A stretch of 64,000 nucleotides of DNA from the NCBI GenBank assembly GCA_034521755.1, contig JAXHMB010000001.1:310001-374000 (forward strand), in the 5' to 3' direction. Within the stretch, counting starts at the first letter, position 1; every line of letters starts with the position of its first letter. This DNA comes from JAXHMB01 sp034521755. Lineage in GTDB: Bacteria > Bacteroidota > Rhodothermia > Balneolales > Balneolaceae. This document shows positions 28,064-38,108 of this stretch, piece after piece. Both the position numbers and the translations under genes were made by a program. A model generated the notes under the pieces. The model was not told where the DNA came from. It did not search any database and saw only the letters and a program-made list of their open reading frames with translations.

Positions 28064-29057
28064 TTGATCGCTTTTCTTAAAAAATATCATCTATTTGATG
28101 CATTCTTAGCTGTAGCTCTTACAATTTTATTTAGCAATTCAGTTTTTGCATTCGGCAACTGTGACAGGCCTGAAAGAGATCTCCAAAAATGTTTGGAGAA
28201 TAAACCCTATATAACCAAAGAAGTTTTCTGTAAATGGGCCTGGAATATTCAGAGCATCTACATTTGCAGGGAATATCGACGTTGAAACCATTTCTGATAC
28301 TAACCTTGTGAAAGTTGAGGTTTATGTAGAGCGGGGCTATTCATTTTGGTCGGGCACTAAAAATCTGGACAACTATCGCGTAACAATGGAACAGCAGGGA
28401 AATAAGATTTTATCTTCTGTAGAAAAAAAGACAGATGGCAAAAGCTTTTTCAGTGATCAGGTAACTTTTTCATACAAAGTTTATCTGCCTAAAAAGATGT
28501 CTGTTATTCTCAAAACCTCTGCAGGTAATATTTCTGTAAATGGAGTAACAGGAGATCATTCTATTAAATCATATGCCGGAAACATTACTGTAGAAAACGT
28601 AAATGGCCAGGTTAAGGCTTATACCTCAGGTGGTAATATTGATATAGAACGAACCCAAGGTACTATCTTTGGTCATACCAATGGTGGAAATATTTTATTG
28701 GATAACAACAAGGGTGAACTGAGATTTAGGTCTAATGGCGGGCAAATTATTGCTCAACGCATTTCGGGTACAATGGTTTCTGAGGTTAATGGTGGTGATA
28801 TAAAAGCACAATTTATTCATCTCTCAGAAGGAGTAAGTCTGCAAACTTCTGCCGGAGATATTTATGTAGAGCTTCCGGGTGATTCTGGTTTCAATATTAA
28901 CCTATCGGGTACTAATATAGAATTCCCGTCTGGCAGTGGATTTTCGGGTGAGTTTGATAAAAGAAGGGTACAGGGAAAACTTTATGGGGGTGGCATACCG
29001 GTTAGTTTAGCTACCAGTTATGGAAAGATTACACTTAGGGTAGAAAAAGAACGGTAA
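28064..29057 (+). pseudogene. DUF4097 exported beta-helix-like protein, broken by one extra base
   Basis: The first part, from a TTG at 28064, has a signal peptide (AVALTILFSNSVFAFG) and then runs out of frame, stopping near 28285. The second frame contributes IFRASTFAGNIDVETIS, SAGNISVNGVTGDHSIK, GGNIDIERTQGT, GGNILLDNN and SAGDIYVELPG, the repeated short strands of the DUF4097 adhesin-like family. Removing one T from the TTTT at 28224-28227 joins them as KEVSVNGPGIFRAS. The function of the family is unknown. The stop is three bases before the SpoIIE phosphatase start, so it is probably its operon partner. An ATG at 28059 stops at once and is not usable. Confidence 0.78.
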
Positions 29058-29060
29058 CAA

Positions 29061-31142
29061 ATGAGTATCAACAAAGAGAAAATATATATTAACAAGTGGA
29101 TACTTTACGCATGCTTATTCCTACTTTGTGTAGGGTTGACGCCTAATGTTGGCTTTTCTCAGTTTGGAAGAGATGTTGTCCAATTAAAAAAGACTGACTT
29201 TACAGAAACCAATGAGCTTCCGTATTTAACTGATACTTGGAAATATCAATCCGGGGATAATGAAAGTTGGTCATTACCGGCTTACCAGGATAGTTCCTGG
29301 CAGCAGATCAGTACAAAACTAGGTCCATCCGAGTTTCCATTTATTGAATGGAAGGGTATAGGATGGTTTCGTTTAAACATACGGGTAGACAGTGCACTGG
29401 CAGGCTATCCACTTGCGATAATCCCTGAACTGCACAATGGTGCTTCTGAAATTTACTTGGATGGTAAATTGCTCTATAGTTTAGGCAAGGTTTCTATTTT
29501 TGAGGAAAACTACATTGCCTATCAAGACTCCAGGCCTCGTCCTATTGTTTTTCCTGATACTTCAGAGCATGTACTAGCTGTTCGGTATGCCAATCATGAA
29601 GCACAAGTTTATAATTCGTATGGCTTTAATGCCGGTTTCCGTTTTCTAATAGGTGACCTTGACCATCAGATATCTCAATCTTTAGAAAAAGCTACCACCA
29701 TACCCTGGGCACAGATGTTTTATGCCGGTGGGCTGCTGGCCTTTACAATCATTCATTTCTTGCTTTTTGCATTCTATCCGGGTGAAAAACGGAACTTATA
29801 TTTTGCTTTATTTGCCGGATTTCTAGCTCTGTTGACGTTTACCTTGATTCAAAAAGGACACACGAATTCACCCATGATGGCAATCAGCTATTACCGGTTG
29901 TCCTTAATTGCTTTACTGTTTACTGTAGTTTATGCATTAAGATTTGCATACAGCCTTTTTTATAAAAAAACACCTATTCAATTCTGGGGCTTTTTAGCAG
30001 TTGGGGCCGGAATTGCTATTGCCACCTGGTACGATGCCGATCGCTTAGGCTTGATAAGAGATCTCTTTGTTATGGTTACGCTGCTAGAGATTATTCGAGT
30101 ACTGGTTGTATCATTTTTACGTAAAAAGGAAGGTATATGGATTGTTGGATTAGGTCTTGCCGCTTTTGTCTGTGGTATTCTTTATACCGTATTTACAAAT
30201 CTTGATATCGTTTCAGGGAACCCTGTTTTAGGAAATTTGTATGGATCAGTACTGCTAATTCTTTCCATGTCGGTATATCTTTCCAGAGACTTTGCTAAAA
30301 CCCAAAAGCGTTTGGAATATAAACTCATGGAGGTTAAACATCTTTCTGAGCGTTCGTTGGAACAAGAGCGTATTAACAAGCAGAAAGAGTTGGAGCGCAA
30401 ACTCCTCGAAGTGGAGAATGAACGAAAGTCAAAAGAGCTGGAAGAAGCCCGTACATTACAGCTATCTATGCTCCCAAAACAAATTCCCAAAAATGATTAT
30501 TGGGATATTTCAGTCTTTATGGAGACAGCCCAGGAGGTAGGTGGAGATTATTATGACTTCAGTATTTCTAAAAATGGAACACTTACGGTTGCTCTTGGAG
30601 ATGCAACAGGCCACGGAATGAAAGCAGGCATTATGGTGGCAACTGCAAAAAGCTATTTTCATACTCTTGCGAATGACCATGATAATATGGGTATCATAAG
30701 AAGAATGTCATCAGGAATTCGAAATATGGACCTCAAAATGATGTATATGGGCATGATGTTGCTCAAGTGTGACCAGCACAATATTACCTACGTTTCTGCC
30801 GGTATGCCGCCTGTATTACTGTATCAAAAGAGCTCCAATAAAGCCGAAAAGCTTATACAAAAAGGAATGCCATTAGGCAGCAAGATAGAGTACCCCTATA
30901 AAGAGAATTGCCTTAAGATGAACACCGGAGATACCTTGTTGCTTATGAGTGATGGATTAATGGAGCTATTTAATGACAAACGAGAACTATTGGGGTTGGA
31001 GCGAATCAAACAAACGTTTGAGGAAGTAGCACAGTCATCTGCTTCAGATATAATGTCTCAAATCACCAAGCTTATTGACAAATGGGCAGGTGCTAAAGCT
31101 CATGAAGATGATATTACAATAATGGTTTTAAAGGCAAAATAA
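29061..31142 (+). CDS. 7TM-sensor SpoIIE-type serine phosphatase
   Basis: A 693-residue membrane signalling protein. The signal/first helix (WILYACLFLLCVGLTP) is followed by an extracytoplasmic beta domain to about residue 210 (WRxx-type jelly roll with WYQDSSW, GWFRLNIRVD, IYLDGKLLYSLG). Seven hydrophobic segments follow at about 215-410, then a coiled coil rich in K, E and R (residues about 415-470), then a PP2C SpoIIE domain with MLPKQIPK, VGGDYYDF, ALGDATGHGMKAGIMVA and MSDGLMELFN, ending HEDDITIMVLK. Such proteins dephosphorylate an anti-sigma-factor antagonist. It is coupled to the DUF4097 gene. No anti-sigma partner is in view. Confidence 0.9.
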   Translation: MSINKEKIYINKWILYACLFLLCVGLTPNVGFSQFGRDVVQLKKTDFTETNELPYLTDTWKYQSGDNESWSLPAYQDSSWQQISTKLGPSEFPFIEWKGIGWFRLNIRVDSALAGYPLAIIPELHNGASEIYLDGKLLYSLGKVSIFEENYIAYQDSRPRPIVFPDTSEHVLAVRYANHEAQVYNSYGFNAGFRFLIGDLDHQISQSLEKATTIPWAQMFYAGGLLAFTIIHFLLFAFYPGEKRNLYFALFAGFLALLTFTLIQKGHTNSPMMAISYYRLSLIALLFTVVYALRFAYSLFYKKTPIQFWGFLAVGAGIAIATWYDADRLGLIRDLFVMVTLLEIIRVLVVSFLRKKEGIWIVGLGLAAFVCGILYTVFTNLDIVSGNPVLGNLYGSVLLILSMSVYLSRDFAKTQKRLEYKLMEVKHLSERSLEQERINKQKELERKLLEVENERKSKELEEARTLQLSMLPKQIPKNDYWDISVFMETAQEVGGDYYDFSISKNGTLTVALGDATGHGMKAGIMVATAKSYFHTLANDHDNMGIIRRMSSGIRNMDLKMMYMGMMLLKCDQHNITYVSAGMPPVLLYQKSSNKAEKLIQKGMPLGSKIEYPYKENCLKMNTGDTLLLMSDGLMELFNDKRELLGLERIKQTFEEVAQSSASDIMSQITKLIDKWAGAKAHEDDITIMVLKAK

Positions 31143-31198
31143 GTGCAACAAAAAAACTATAAGAACGTAGATTTTAAAAGAACGCAATATTCAAGGTT

Positions 31199-32593
31199 AT
31201 GAAGAAGCTTTTATCACTTACACTTTTCTGTTTTCTTTTTGCAAATATTGCTGTAGCTCAATCCAGCGAAGAGGAAGAAGAACCCTTTAAGAATGATCCT
31301 TTCTTTAATAAGAAAATCGAAGATTTTTTTGATAAGTCTTCAAAGGATGAATCTTCTGAAAAATACTCCAATGGCAACGACTTGGAGCTAAAATATATCA
31401 ATAACCATGGTATTGACTTGGGAGGTATCCTCGAAGCGGGACCATACAAATCGAACGCATTGTACAGCGTGTATCCCAATATGCCGATGATACATTTTAA
31501 CAGAGTAGACGCTCTATTCCTGGGGATACGCAAAGAAAGAATGCAATGGTATGACAGCGATTGGTTTTTAGATATACCCAACATTCGTACTCATGGACTA
31601 ATAGGTTACTCTTTTGGTCAGGATGAATTTCAGTACAGTTTAGGCTTGGAAAAGTATTTTGGCCACAATGACAGAGTTATTGTGGGAGGTGAATACCATA
31701 GTGCAACTACAACAGATGATTACTGGCGAATAGGATTGACAGAGAATAGTTTCACATCATTTTTCGGCGGTTATGATTACCTGGATTATTACAAGCAGGA
31801 AGGATGGGGAGCTTACATCTTATTTAGAACAGCTCGTCTTTTTGAAGGAGGTGTTGCCTATAGTAATGATCGTTTTAACAGCCTGCAGCAAAAGACGGAT
31901 TGGGCACTATTTGGAGCAGGTAGCCGATATCGTTTAAATCCACCCATTGAATTTGCGGGCACTTCCACAGTAGATACATTGAATATAGCCTCATTAACAT
32001 TTTCAGCTGCTTTTAATCCTAAGCGCCTGGTTCTTTCAAGGAATTTTACTTTTTCTGCATCCGGTAGCCTGGAACTTGGTGATCCCGGCCTGGCAAGTTC
32101 AGACTATTCTTATAATAAGTATTTGGGAGAACTCATTACCTATGTCAATTTCGAACCGGGTGGGGTATTAAAGCACCGCCTAAAAATGGGAGCAATTACC
32201 GGCGATGCGCCATATTTCAAAGAATTTCAATTGGGCGGAGTGGGCTCTTTAAGGGCCTTGCCGTATAAATCTCTGGGATCAGGCAATCAAATGATCTTAA
32301 GTAATACCGAACTACAGTTTGGCTCACCCTCTTGGGAAACGAATAACGACTGGATTGATTTTGATGATTTCTTCCTGAGTTTATTTCTGGATTCAGGATG
32401 GACGAGCTTTGATCCCAACCTTGTAGCTACCAGCAACCCTCTTGATGGATTTTCGAATTTCTCATTTTCTAAGCTAAATCATAATGCAGGAGTAGGAGTG
32501 GGATCTAACAGTATCAGATTTGAGTTGGCCTGGGATCTCAATAATACTTCCAGAGCGCCGGTTTTTTGGGTAAGATTTAACCCCACGTTTTAA
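31199..32593 (+). CDS. Omp85/D15-type outer membrane barrel without POTRA domains
   Basis: A 464-residue exported protein. The signal peptide ends AVAQSS, then an acidic linker (SSEEEEEPF and DKSSKDESSEK) leads into a barrel that shows the Omp85 L6-loop motif in the form GGVGSLRALPYKS. The last strand VFWVRFNPTF ends in Phe as expected for BAM insertion. No POTRA domain fits in the N-terminal ~130 residues, so it is a short member, as in surface-antigen (PF01103) proteins with unknown passengers. It follows the SpoIIE gene by 56 bases and has a strong terminator. Confidence 0.8.
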   Translation: MKKLLSLTLFCFLFANIAVAQSSEEEEEPFKNDPFFNKKIEDFFDKSSKDESSEKYSNGNDLELKYINNHGIDLGGILEAGPYKSNALYSVYPNMPMIHFNRVDALFLGIRKERMQWYDSDWFLDIPNIRTHGLIGYSFGQDEFQYSLGLEKYFGHNDRVIVGGEYHSATTTDDYWRIGLTENSFTSFFGGYDYLDYYKQEGWGAYILFRTARLFEGGVAYSNDRFNSLQQKTDWALFGAGSRYRLNPPIEFAGTSTVDTLNIASLTFSAAFNPKRLVLSRNFTFSASGSLELGDPGLASSDYSYNKYLGELITYVNFEPGGVLKHRLKMGAITGDAPYFKEFQLGGVGSLRALPYKSLGSGNQMILSNTELQFGSPSWETNNDWIDFDDFFLSLFLDSGWTSFDPNLVATSNPLDGFSNFSFSKLNHNAGVGVGSNSIRFELAWDLNNTSRAPVFWVRFNPTF

Positions 32594-32613
32594 ATCAAAT
32601 TTGCTTTAAATGA

Positions 32614-32650
32614 AAAAAGCTTCCAACCGTATCAGGGCTGGAAGCTTTTT
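32614..32650 (+). terminator. intrinsic terminator after the Omp85-like gene
   Basis: The arms AAAAAGCTTCCA (32614-32625) and TGGAAGCTTTTT (32639-32650) pair exactly around a 13-base loop, with T at the end. It is 20 bases past the stop. Confidence 0.85.
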
Positions 32651-32831
32651 CTTTAGGGCATTTGGTTGCTTTGAGGAGCATCCAAATATTCTTGCTCTTC
32701 CTGAAGCTACTACGAATTATCTGTTAAAAGGTTACACAAAACATCCAGCTTATATAAACCGTTAACCAACACTGTTTAAAATCAATAATTGCTGTTATAT
32801 TTAACTCAAAAATTAATCATCCTTACAGAAT

Positions 32832-33560
32832 ATGTTTAGATCAGGTAATCCCACGCTTAGCGAAGATATTTTCCATCAAAATTCTTCATCAGTGCCCATG
32901 CAAAGCCAAGGCACGATGACCATTAACGGAACAGTTAATAAGATTGGAATTCTTTTTCTTTTACTGCTTATTGGTGCTTCCATCAGCTGGTACACCCCTT
33001 CACCCATATTTATCTGGGGTGGGGCCATAGGAGGATTTATCGTAGCACTAATTACGATCTTTAAAAAAGAATGGTCGCCAATTACAGCTCCTATTTATGG
33101 TTTTTTGGAAGGTTTATTTCTGGGTGGCATTTCAATGGTCTTCGCGAGTCAATATCAAGGCATTGTATTTAATGCTGTTGCACTGACACTGGGCATATTT
33201 GCCGCTATGCTCTTCTTATATCGGTCCGGATGGATTGAAGTGACCCAGCGCTTTAGAATGGGTATTATGGCTGCAACAGCAGGAGTAGGGCTTGTTTACC
33301 TTGCAAGTATTGTGTTAGGATTTTTTGGAGTAAATCTTAGCCTCGTTTCAGGTACGGGTATTTATGGAATTGGCTTTAGCCTGATTGTAATAGCTATTGC
33401 TTCATTAAACCTGGTATTGGATTTTGATCTCATAGACAAAGGAGCCGAAGCCAAAGCCCCAATCTATTTTGAATGGTACACTGCTTTTGGACTTATTATA
33501 ACCCTTGTTTGGTTATACCTGGAAATACTGCGTCTTCTTTCTAAATTGCAGCGAAGATAA
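32832..33560 (+). CDS. BAX inhibitor-1 / YccA family membrane protein
   Basis: A 242-residue membrane protein with seven hydrophobic helices. The N terminus (MFRSGNPTLSEDIF) and the segment MTINGTVNKIGILFLLLLIGASISW are diagnostic of the YccA-like BAX-inhibitor branch common in Bacteroidota and Actinobacteria. The inner motifs GFLEGLFLGGIS and LVLDFDLIDKGAEAKAP carry the acidic residues that in the structurally known members form a pH-dependent di-aspartyl Ca2+ leak site. A physiological role here is unknown. It is 36 bases upstream of mltG on the same strand. Confidence 0.88.
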   Translation: MFRSGNPTLSEDIFHQNSSSVPMQSQGTMTINGTVNKIGILFLLLLIGASISWYTPSPIFIWGGAIGGFIVALITIFKKEWSPITAPIYGFLEGLFLGGISMVFASQYQGIVFNAVALTLGIFAAMLFLYRSGWIEVTQRFRMGIMAATAGVGLVYLASIVLGFFGVNLSLVSGTGIYGIGFSLIVIAIASLNLVLDFDLIDKGAEAKAPIYFEWYTAFGLIITLVWLYLEILRLLSKLQRR

Positions 33561-33596
33561 AACAATAAATTCTGGATGATATAAAGCTACAAGAGC

Positions 33597-34676
33597 TTGT
33601 TAATTAAAAATAAAAACATACCACTATCCAACTGGCAGGCAGTAATGCTGCTTGCTATTTTTCTACTTTCAAGCATGATCTTTGCCGGCTCAAGGCTGGC
33701 CAGGCTTGCTAATTCAAAGTCTATTGCATCTGAAAATCCTGTTAATCTTTATCTTGAGGCATCTATTGATTTAGATCAGCTCAGTACTATGTTAGCCGAC
33801 TCTGGAGTTGTGGCAAGCAAAGACGAGGTAATGTGGGCCGGAAAGTTGCTGGGGTGGCGCTCATTCCATAAGGGGCATTACCAGATTGATGGAGGTTATT
33901 CCTATGAGGTGCTGCTTTCAAGAATGGCCAAGGGCATTCAGGATCCAATTGCTTTGACTATCTTACCGGGAATCACTAAACAGCGATTTGCAGATCATGT
34001 AGTTGAAAAGATGAAGTTTGATTCCACTGCTTTTGACAGCGCTTTGAATGATTCTTCCTTGTTGGCTGAATTAGATATTGATAAGAAAGACTTTTTGGGA
34101 CGCATGCTGCCCAACACGTATTCTATCTACTGGACTTCAACTCCTGAAAACCTAATTAAGCGTATTAATAATGAATTCCAGAAGGTAGTTGTAGAGCCCT
34201 ATGCCGATCGGTTTGAAGAATTGGACATGACTATAGGTGAAATTGTAACACTGGCATCCATTATTGAATGGGAAGCAAACAGTAACGAAGAAAAAAAGAA
34301 GATAAGCGGCCTGTATTGGAATCGTCTGAACCGGGGTATGAGACTGCAAGCTGATCCTACGGTAAACTATGCAGTTAAAGAACGACGGCGACTTTTGTAT
34401 GAGGACTATAGAATTAATCATCCCTATAACACATACCTGCACAGAGGTTTACCACCGGGACCTATAACAAATCCCAGCTTATCTTCTATACAGGCAGCAC
34501 TTTATCCGGCTGATCATGACTACCTGTATATGGTTGCCAGCCCCGAAGGAACACACGTATTTTCTGAAACCTTTGAAGAGCACAAACAAGAAAGTGCAAA
34601 ATGGAGAGAATGGCTCAGAGAGCAATACCGCCAAAAAAGACAGGCAGAGCGGGATGGAGAACAAAACAGCGACTAA
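33597..34676 (+). CDS. mltG: endolytic murein transglycosylase MltG
   Basis: A 359-residue MltG that cleaves nascent peptidoglycan strands in the periplasm next to the membrane. One N-terminal helix (VMLLAIFLLSSMIFAG) is followed by a LysM-like subdomain and the YceG domain. The catalytic Glu is Glu224 in LASIIEWEANSNEEK; GLYWNRLNRGMRLQADPTVNYA and RGLPPGPITNPS complete the site. The start codon appears to be TTG, as no ATG fits before the membrane helix. A basic tail (REQYRQKRQAERDG) follows the domain. It overlaps the convergent LpoA-like gene by four bases. Confidence 0.92.
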   Translation: MLIKNKNIPLSNWQAVMLLAIFLLSSMIFAGSRLARLANSKSIASENPVNLYLEASIDLDQLSTMLADSGVVASKDEVMWAGKLLGWRSFHKGHYQIDGGYSYEVLLSRMAKGIQDPIALTILPGITKQRFADHVVEKMKFDSTAFDSALNDSSLLAELDIDKKDFLGRMLPNTYSIYWTSTPENLIKRINNEFQKVVVEPYADRFEELDMTIGEIVTLASIIEWEANSNEEKKKISGLYWNRLNRGMRLQADPTVNYAVKERRRLLYEDYRINHPYNTYLHRGLPPGPITNPSLSSIQAALYPADHDYLYMVASPEGTHVFSETFEEHKQESAKWREWLREQYRQKRQAERDGEQNSD

Positions 34677-36433
34677 TATTTCGCCGGTGAAATACCATCT
34701 TGGGTTAGCTTAAATATTTTTACTTCCTGATTCACTTGCCGCCCATCAAAGTGGATATTACTGATCAGTCCTTCATAAATCGGCTGATTCTTTAAAGCCT
34801 CTTTAAGCAGAGCTGGATTTTCAGATCTTTCTAAGCCCCTTAGTAAGAACATTGCGGCATCATAGCCAATCAATGCAAATCTATTGGGTTCCATCCCAAA
34901 ACGATCGTTAAACCGATTATTAAATGCTTCTAAACGATCACTTTTAGAGTTAATATAGTAGCTCTCAGAAAAATAAATTGTTCGATCTTTTAGTCTTTCA
35001 GGGTTAATATCATTTGCCTCCCAGGCTCCTCCCCATTCTTGAGAACCTAGAACAGGCAAGTTACTGTCAAGTCCTTGTAAATCAATAAGTAGTAAATCAA
35101 TTAAAGTGGCGGCCACCTGCCCGGTGAAAGGGGCATATACCGCATCCAGATAATGATAGCCGAGAGAATCAATTACGGTACTGTCCGTAGTAAAGTGCTT
35201 GCTGTAGCTGGTAATTTCATATCCTTCGTCCTTCAGATCTTCAACAAAGAAATAAGCCACCTTAGCACCAAGCTTTTCCGCTTCATCCCGGAATGCAAAG
35301 GCTGAAGTTTCCCCCAGTGAGCCACGCTCAGCTAAAACAGCCAGCGTATCCATCTGTAAATCCTCTACTGCATATTGAGCCATCTTTTTCCCATGAGAAG
35401 CAAAGGTGGGATTGGCTTGGAATACATAAGGATTGCCATTATTCAGAGAGTCAGCATTTGCCAGGGGTGCCAGCATCGGAATTTGATACTGCTCGGTGAG
35501 CGATGCCATTGCAGCAGCTGGCTCAGAAAACAGGGGACCTAAAATAGCATCAACACTATAATTCCATGCAAAGTCTGTCATAATATGATCAATGGAATCT
35601 GGATTGGCAGAGGTATTTTTGTGACGAATAAATGCTTGTTTATCAGACTGCTTTTGATTGAATTCTTCAACAGCCATTATATATCCAAAATAAAGACCCT
35701 GCGAAATACCAAATTCATTTTCTTCTGTGCTGTATTCCGGAAGTGGTGCCCCAATATTATAAGTCATTCCTTCTGGCGCATCCAAAACAGATTCGCCAAA
35801 AGTGCGTTCCATACGGTAGCTCACTGAATCGGCAACCATTTGCTCCAGCTCTGATAGGTAATTATTAAATAATGTGTCTTTTAGTGTCTGTTTTAACTGT
35901 CCCAGTAACACTTTAGCCGTTTTATAATCTACTTTTTTGAAAGCTGCTTTAACCAAGTCAAATCGAATACCGGGATTTTGAGTACGCTGAAAAACCTCTT
36001 TGCGTTGCTGTATGGTGAGGTAGTCTAAAATTTGAGAATACAATTTACGCGCATCAAAGCTAAGCTGGCTACTTCCCTGGTTGGCCAGCCAATACAAAGA
36101 TGAGAGAGCACTGTCAAAGTTCTTAAGCTGAAAATCAGCAAGGGCAGCAGTGTACTTTGTATCAGCAAAAAGTTCCTTTCCTGCAGTTGTATCAATTTCT
36201 GACAAATAAGTTTTTGCCTTGAGGTATTGTCCCATTCCAAAATAGCTTTTCCCGGCAAATAGGGCTGCTTCTTTGGTATCCAAAGCAGTAAAAATGTTAG
36301 CAGCCTGCTCATATTCCTGTTCCTCATACAAAGAGACACCTTCATCAAAATTTTGGGCTTTGATCTGAGAAGCGAATAAAAAAGAACTAAAGAATAAGAG
36401 AACTAAAAATATTGGTGCTTTTGAGATATTCAT
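34673..36433 (-). CDS. TPR plus periplasmic-binding-protein fold, LpoA-like
   Basis: A 586-residue exported protein from the ATG at 36433 (signal MNISKAPIFLVLLFFSSFLFA); the open frame runs 18 residues further up. The N-terminal ~200 residues are TPR-like helical pairs (ANIFTALDTKEAALFAGKSYF, KAKTYLSEID). The C-terminal ~380 residues have the type I periplasmic-binding fold (ILGPLFSEPAAAMASL, QIPMLAPLANADSL, YVFQANPTFASHGKKMAQYAVEDL, GSQEWGGAWEAND). TPR plus this fold is the layout of LpoA, the outer membrane activator of PBP1A. There is no lipobox, so anchoring differs. The convergent gene is mltG, which fits a cell-wall role, but an ABC-type solute receptor is possible. Confidence 0.8.
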   Translation of the reverse strand: MNISKAPIFLVLLFFSSFLFASQIKAQNFDEGVSLYEEQEYEQAANIFTALDTKEAALFAGKSYFGMGQYLKAKTYLSEIDTTAGKELFADTKYTAALADFQLKNFDSALSSLYWLANQGSSQLSFDARKLYSQILDYLTIQQRKEVFQRTQNPGIRFDLVKAAFKKVDYKTAKVLLGQLKQTLKDTLFNNYLSELEQMVADSVSYRMERTFGESVLDAPEGMTYNIGAPLPEYSTEENEFGISQGLYFGYIMAVEEFNQKQSDKQAFIRHKNTSANPDSIDHIMTDFAWNYSVDAILGPLFSEPAAAMASLTEQYQIPMLAPLANADSLNNGNPYVFQANPTFASHGKKMAQYAVEDLQMDTLAVLAERGSLGETSAFAFRDEAEKLGAKVAYFFVEDLKDEGYEITSYSKHFTTDSTVIDSLGYHYLDAVYAPFTGQVAATLIDLLLIDLQGLDSNLPVLGSQEWGGAWEANDINPERLKDRTIYFSESYYINSKSDRLEAFNNRFNDRFGMEPNRFALIGYDAAMFLLRGLERSENPALLKEALKNQPIYEGLISNIHFDGRQVNQEVKIFKLTQDGISPAKY

Positions 36434-36511
36434 GAAAAGGAAATCAATTGCAAAGTATTTATTGTCAGGGTAAGATAAGTTTAACAAGAATTTCAGAAAA
36501 ATGTTCTCTGA

Positions 36512-38062
36512 TTATTCCCACTCAATAGTTGAGGGCGGTTTGGAGCTTACATCATACACTACTCTGTTAATGCCCCGCACTTCATTGATAATGCGGTTAG
36601 AGACTTTGCCCAAAAAGGGATGAGGCAAATGCGCCCAATCGGCTGTCATCCCGTCAACGCTTGTAACAGCTCGCAATCCTGCAGTAAATTCATAGGTTCG
36701 TTCATCACCCATAACTCCTACACTTTGTACAGGAAGCAGCACAACCAGTGCTTGCCAAACTTCATCATATAGCCCGTGATTTCGTAATTCTGTTATAAAA
36801 ATATCATCAGCTTCACGCAACATGTCGAGCTTTTCTTTGGTGATGTCTGAGATAACCCGTATGCCGAGTCCGGGACCCGGGAAGGGGTGACGCCCGATAA
36901 AATGATCAGGAATTCCCAGTGTTCGGCCCACATTTCGAACCTCGTCTTTAAAAAGCTCTTTAACCGGTTCAATAAGGGAAAGGTTCATCTCATCCGGTAA
37001 GCCCCCGACATTGTGGTGCGACTTTATGGTGGCTGATGGGCCTTTAAACGAGATACTTTCAATAACATCAGGATAAAGAGTACCCTGGGCTAAATATTTT
37101 ACAGAATCATCACCAGCTACAGCATCATCAAAAACATCTATAAATATTTCACCTATAATTTTCCGCTTCTTTTCAGGGTCAATAATGCCTTTAAGATTTT
37201 CAATAAATTTATCAGAAGCATCAATACCTTTTACAGGCAGGTTTAAATCCCTTTCAAACAGGTCGAGTACATTTTTAAACTCATTTTTTCTTAATAAGCC
37301 GTTATCTACAAAAATGCACTGCAACTGATCGCCAATTGCCTTATGAATGAGCGTTGCCACTACAGTTGAATCCACACCACCCGAAAGACCGCATATGACC
37401 TTGTCATCGCCAACCTGTTCGCGCACTTCTGAAATAGTGGATTCTATAAATGATTCGGCTGTCCAGTCACCTTCAAGTTTACAGATTTCACGCACAAAGT
37501 TTTTGAGGATCTGTTTTCCTGAAATAGTGTGCACCACTTCGGGATGAAACTGGACTCCATAAATCTTTTCTTCTTTGTGGCGGACAGCAGCAACTTTGGC
37601 ATTATCCGTATGTCCGATGATCTCGTATTCCTCAGCCAGATTTTCAATATGGTCGCCATGACTCATCCATACAATTGATTCCTGTGGGATATCCCGAAAG
37701 AGGTCAGTATTATCATCAATAATAAGTTCTGAGCGGCCAAATTCACGCTTTTCAGCTTTTTCTACACTTCCCGAAATAGCTCGATGGGCCAAAAGCTGGA
37801 GTCCATAGCATACACCGAAAATAGGGACGTCCCAGTGAAAAATCTTTTCATTTAACTCCGGAGCATCATCATCGTTGACGCTTTTAGGTCCGCCGGAAAG
37901 AATAACGCCTGAGGGCAGGTGCTGATCAAATTCTGACAGGTCTTTATTGAAAGGATGAATCTCACAATACACATTTAATTCGCGAATACGTCTTGCAATA
38001 AGTTGAGTATACTGCGAGCCATAATCTAAAATAAGTATCCAATTATCAGACTGGTGAATCAT
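36512..38062 (-). CDS. guaA: GMP synthase (glutamine-hydrolysing)
   Basis: A 516-residue GuaA that converts XMP, ATP and glutamine to GMP. The class I amidotransferase domain has Cys85 (GVCYGLQ) and the His-Glu pair in VQFHPEVVHT. The ATP-pyrophosphatase domain starts CGLSGGVDSTVVA. The C-terminal dimerisation domain reads GRHPFPGPGLGIRVI and ends PPSTIEWE, the invariant end of GuaA. Length and order are normal. It lies downstream of gcvH on the same strand, but a terminator at 38067-38102 separates them. Confidence 0.97.
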   Translation of the reverse strand: MIHQSDNWILILDYGSQYTQLIARRIRELNVYCEIHPFNKDLSEFDQHLPSGVILSGGPKSVNDDDAPELNEKIFHWDVPIFGVCYGLQLLAHRAISGSVEKAEKREFGRSELIIDDNTDLFRDIPQESIVWMSHGDHIENLAEEYEIIGHTDNAKVAAVRHKEEKIYGVQFHPEVVHTISGKQILKNFVREICKLEGDWTAESFIESTISEVREQVGDDKVICGLSGGVDSTVVATLIHKAIGDQLQCIFVDNGLLRKNEFKNVLDLFERDLNLPVKGIDASDKFIENLKGIIDPEKKRKIIGEIFIDVFDDAVAGDDSVKYLAQGTLYPDVIESISFKGPSATIKSHHNVGGLPDEMNLSLIEPVKELFKDEVRNVGRTLGIPDHFIGRHPFPGPGLGIRVISDITKEKLDMLREADDIFITELRNHGLYDEVWQALVVLLPVQSVGVMGDERTYEFTAGLRAVTSVDGMTADWAHLPHPFLGKVSNRIINEVRGINRVVYDVSSKPPSTIEWE

Positions 38063-38066
38063 AGCT

Positions 38067-38102
38067 AAAAAAAGAAAGGCATCCGTCCGTTGACGAATGC
38101 CC
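38067..38102 (-). terminator. intrinsic terminator after gcvH
   Basis: On the minus strand GGCATTCGT pairs with ACGGATGCC around a six-base loop with one mismatch, and is followed by TTTC and seven T. It sits between the gcvH stop and the guaA start. Confidence 0.75.
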
Positions 38103-38108
38103 GGTACA

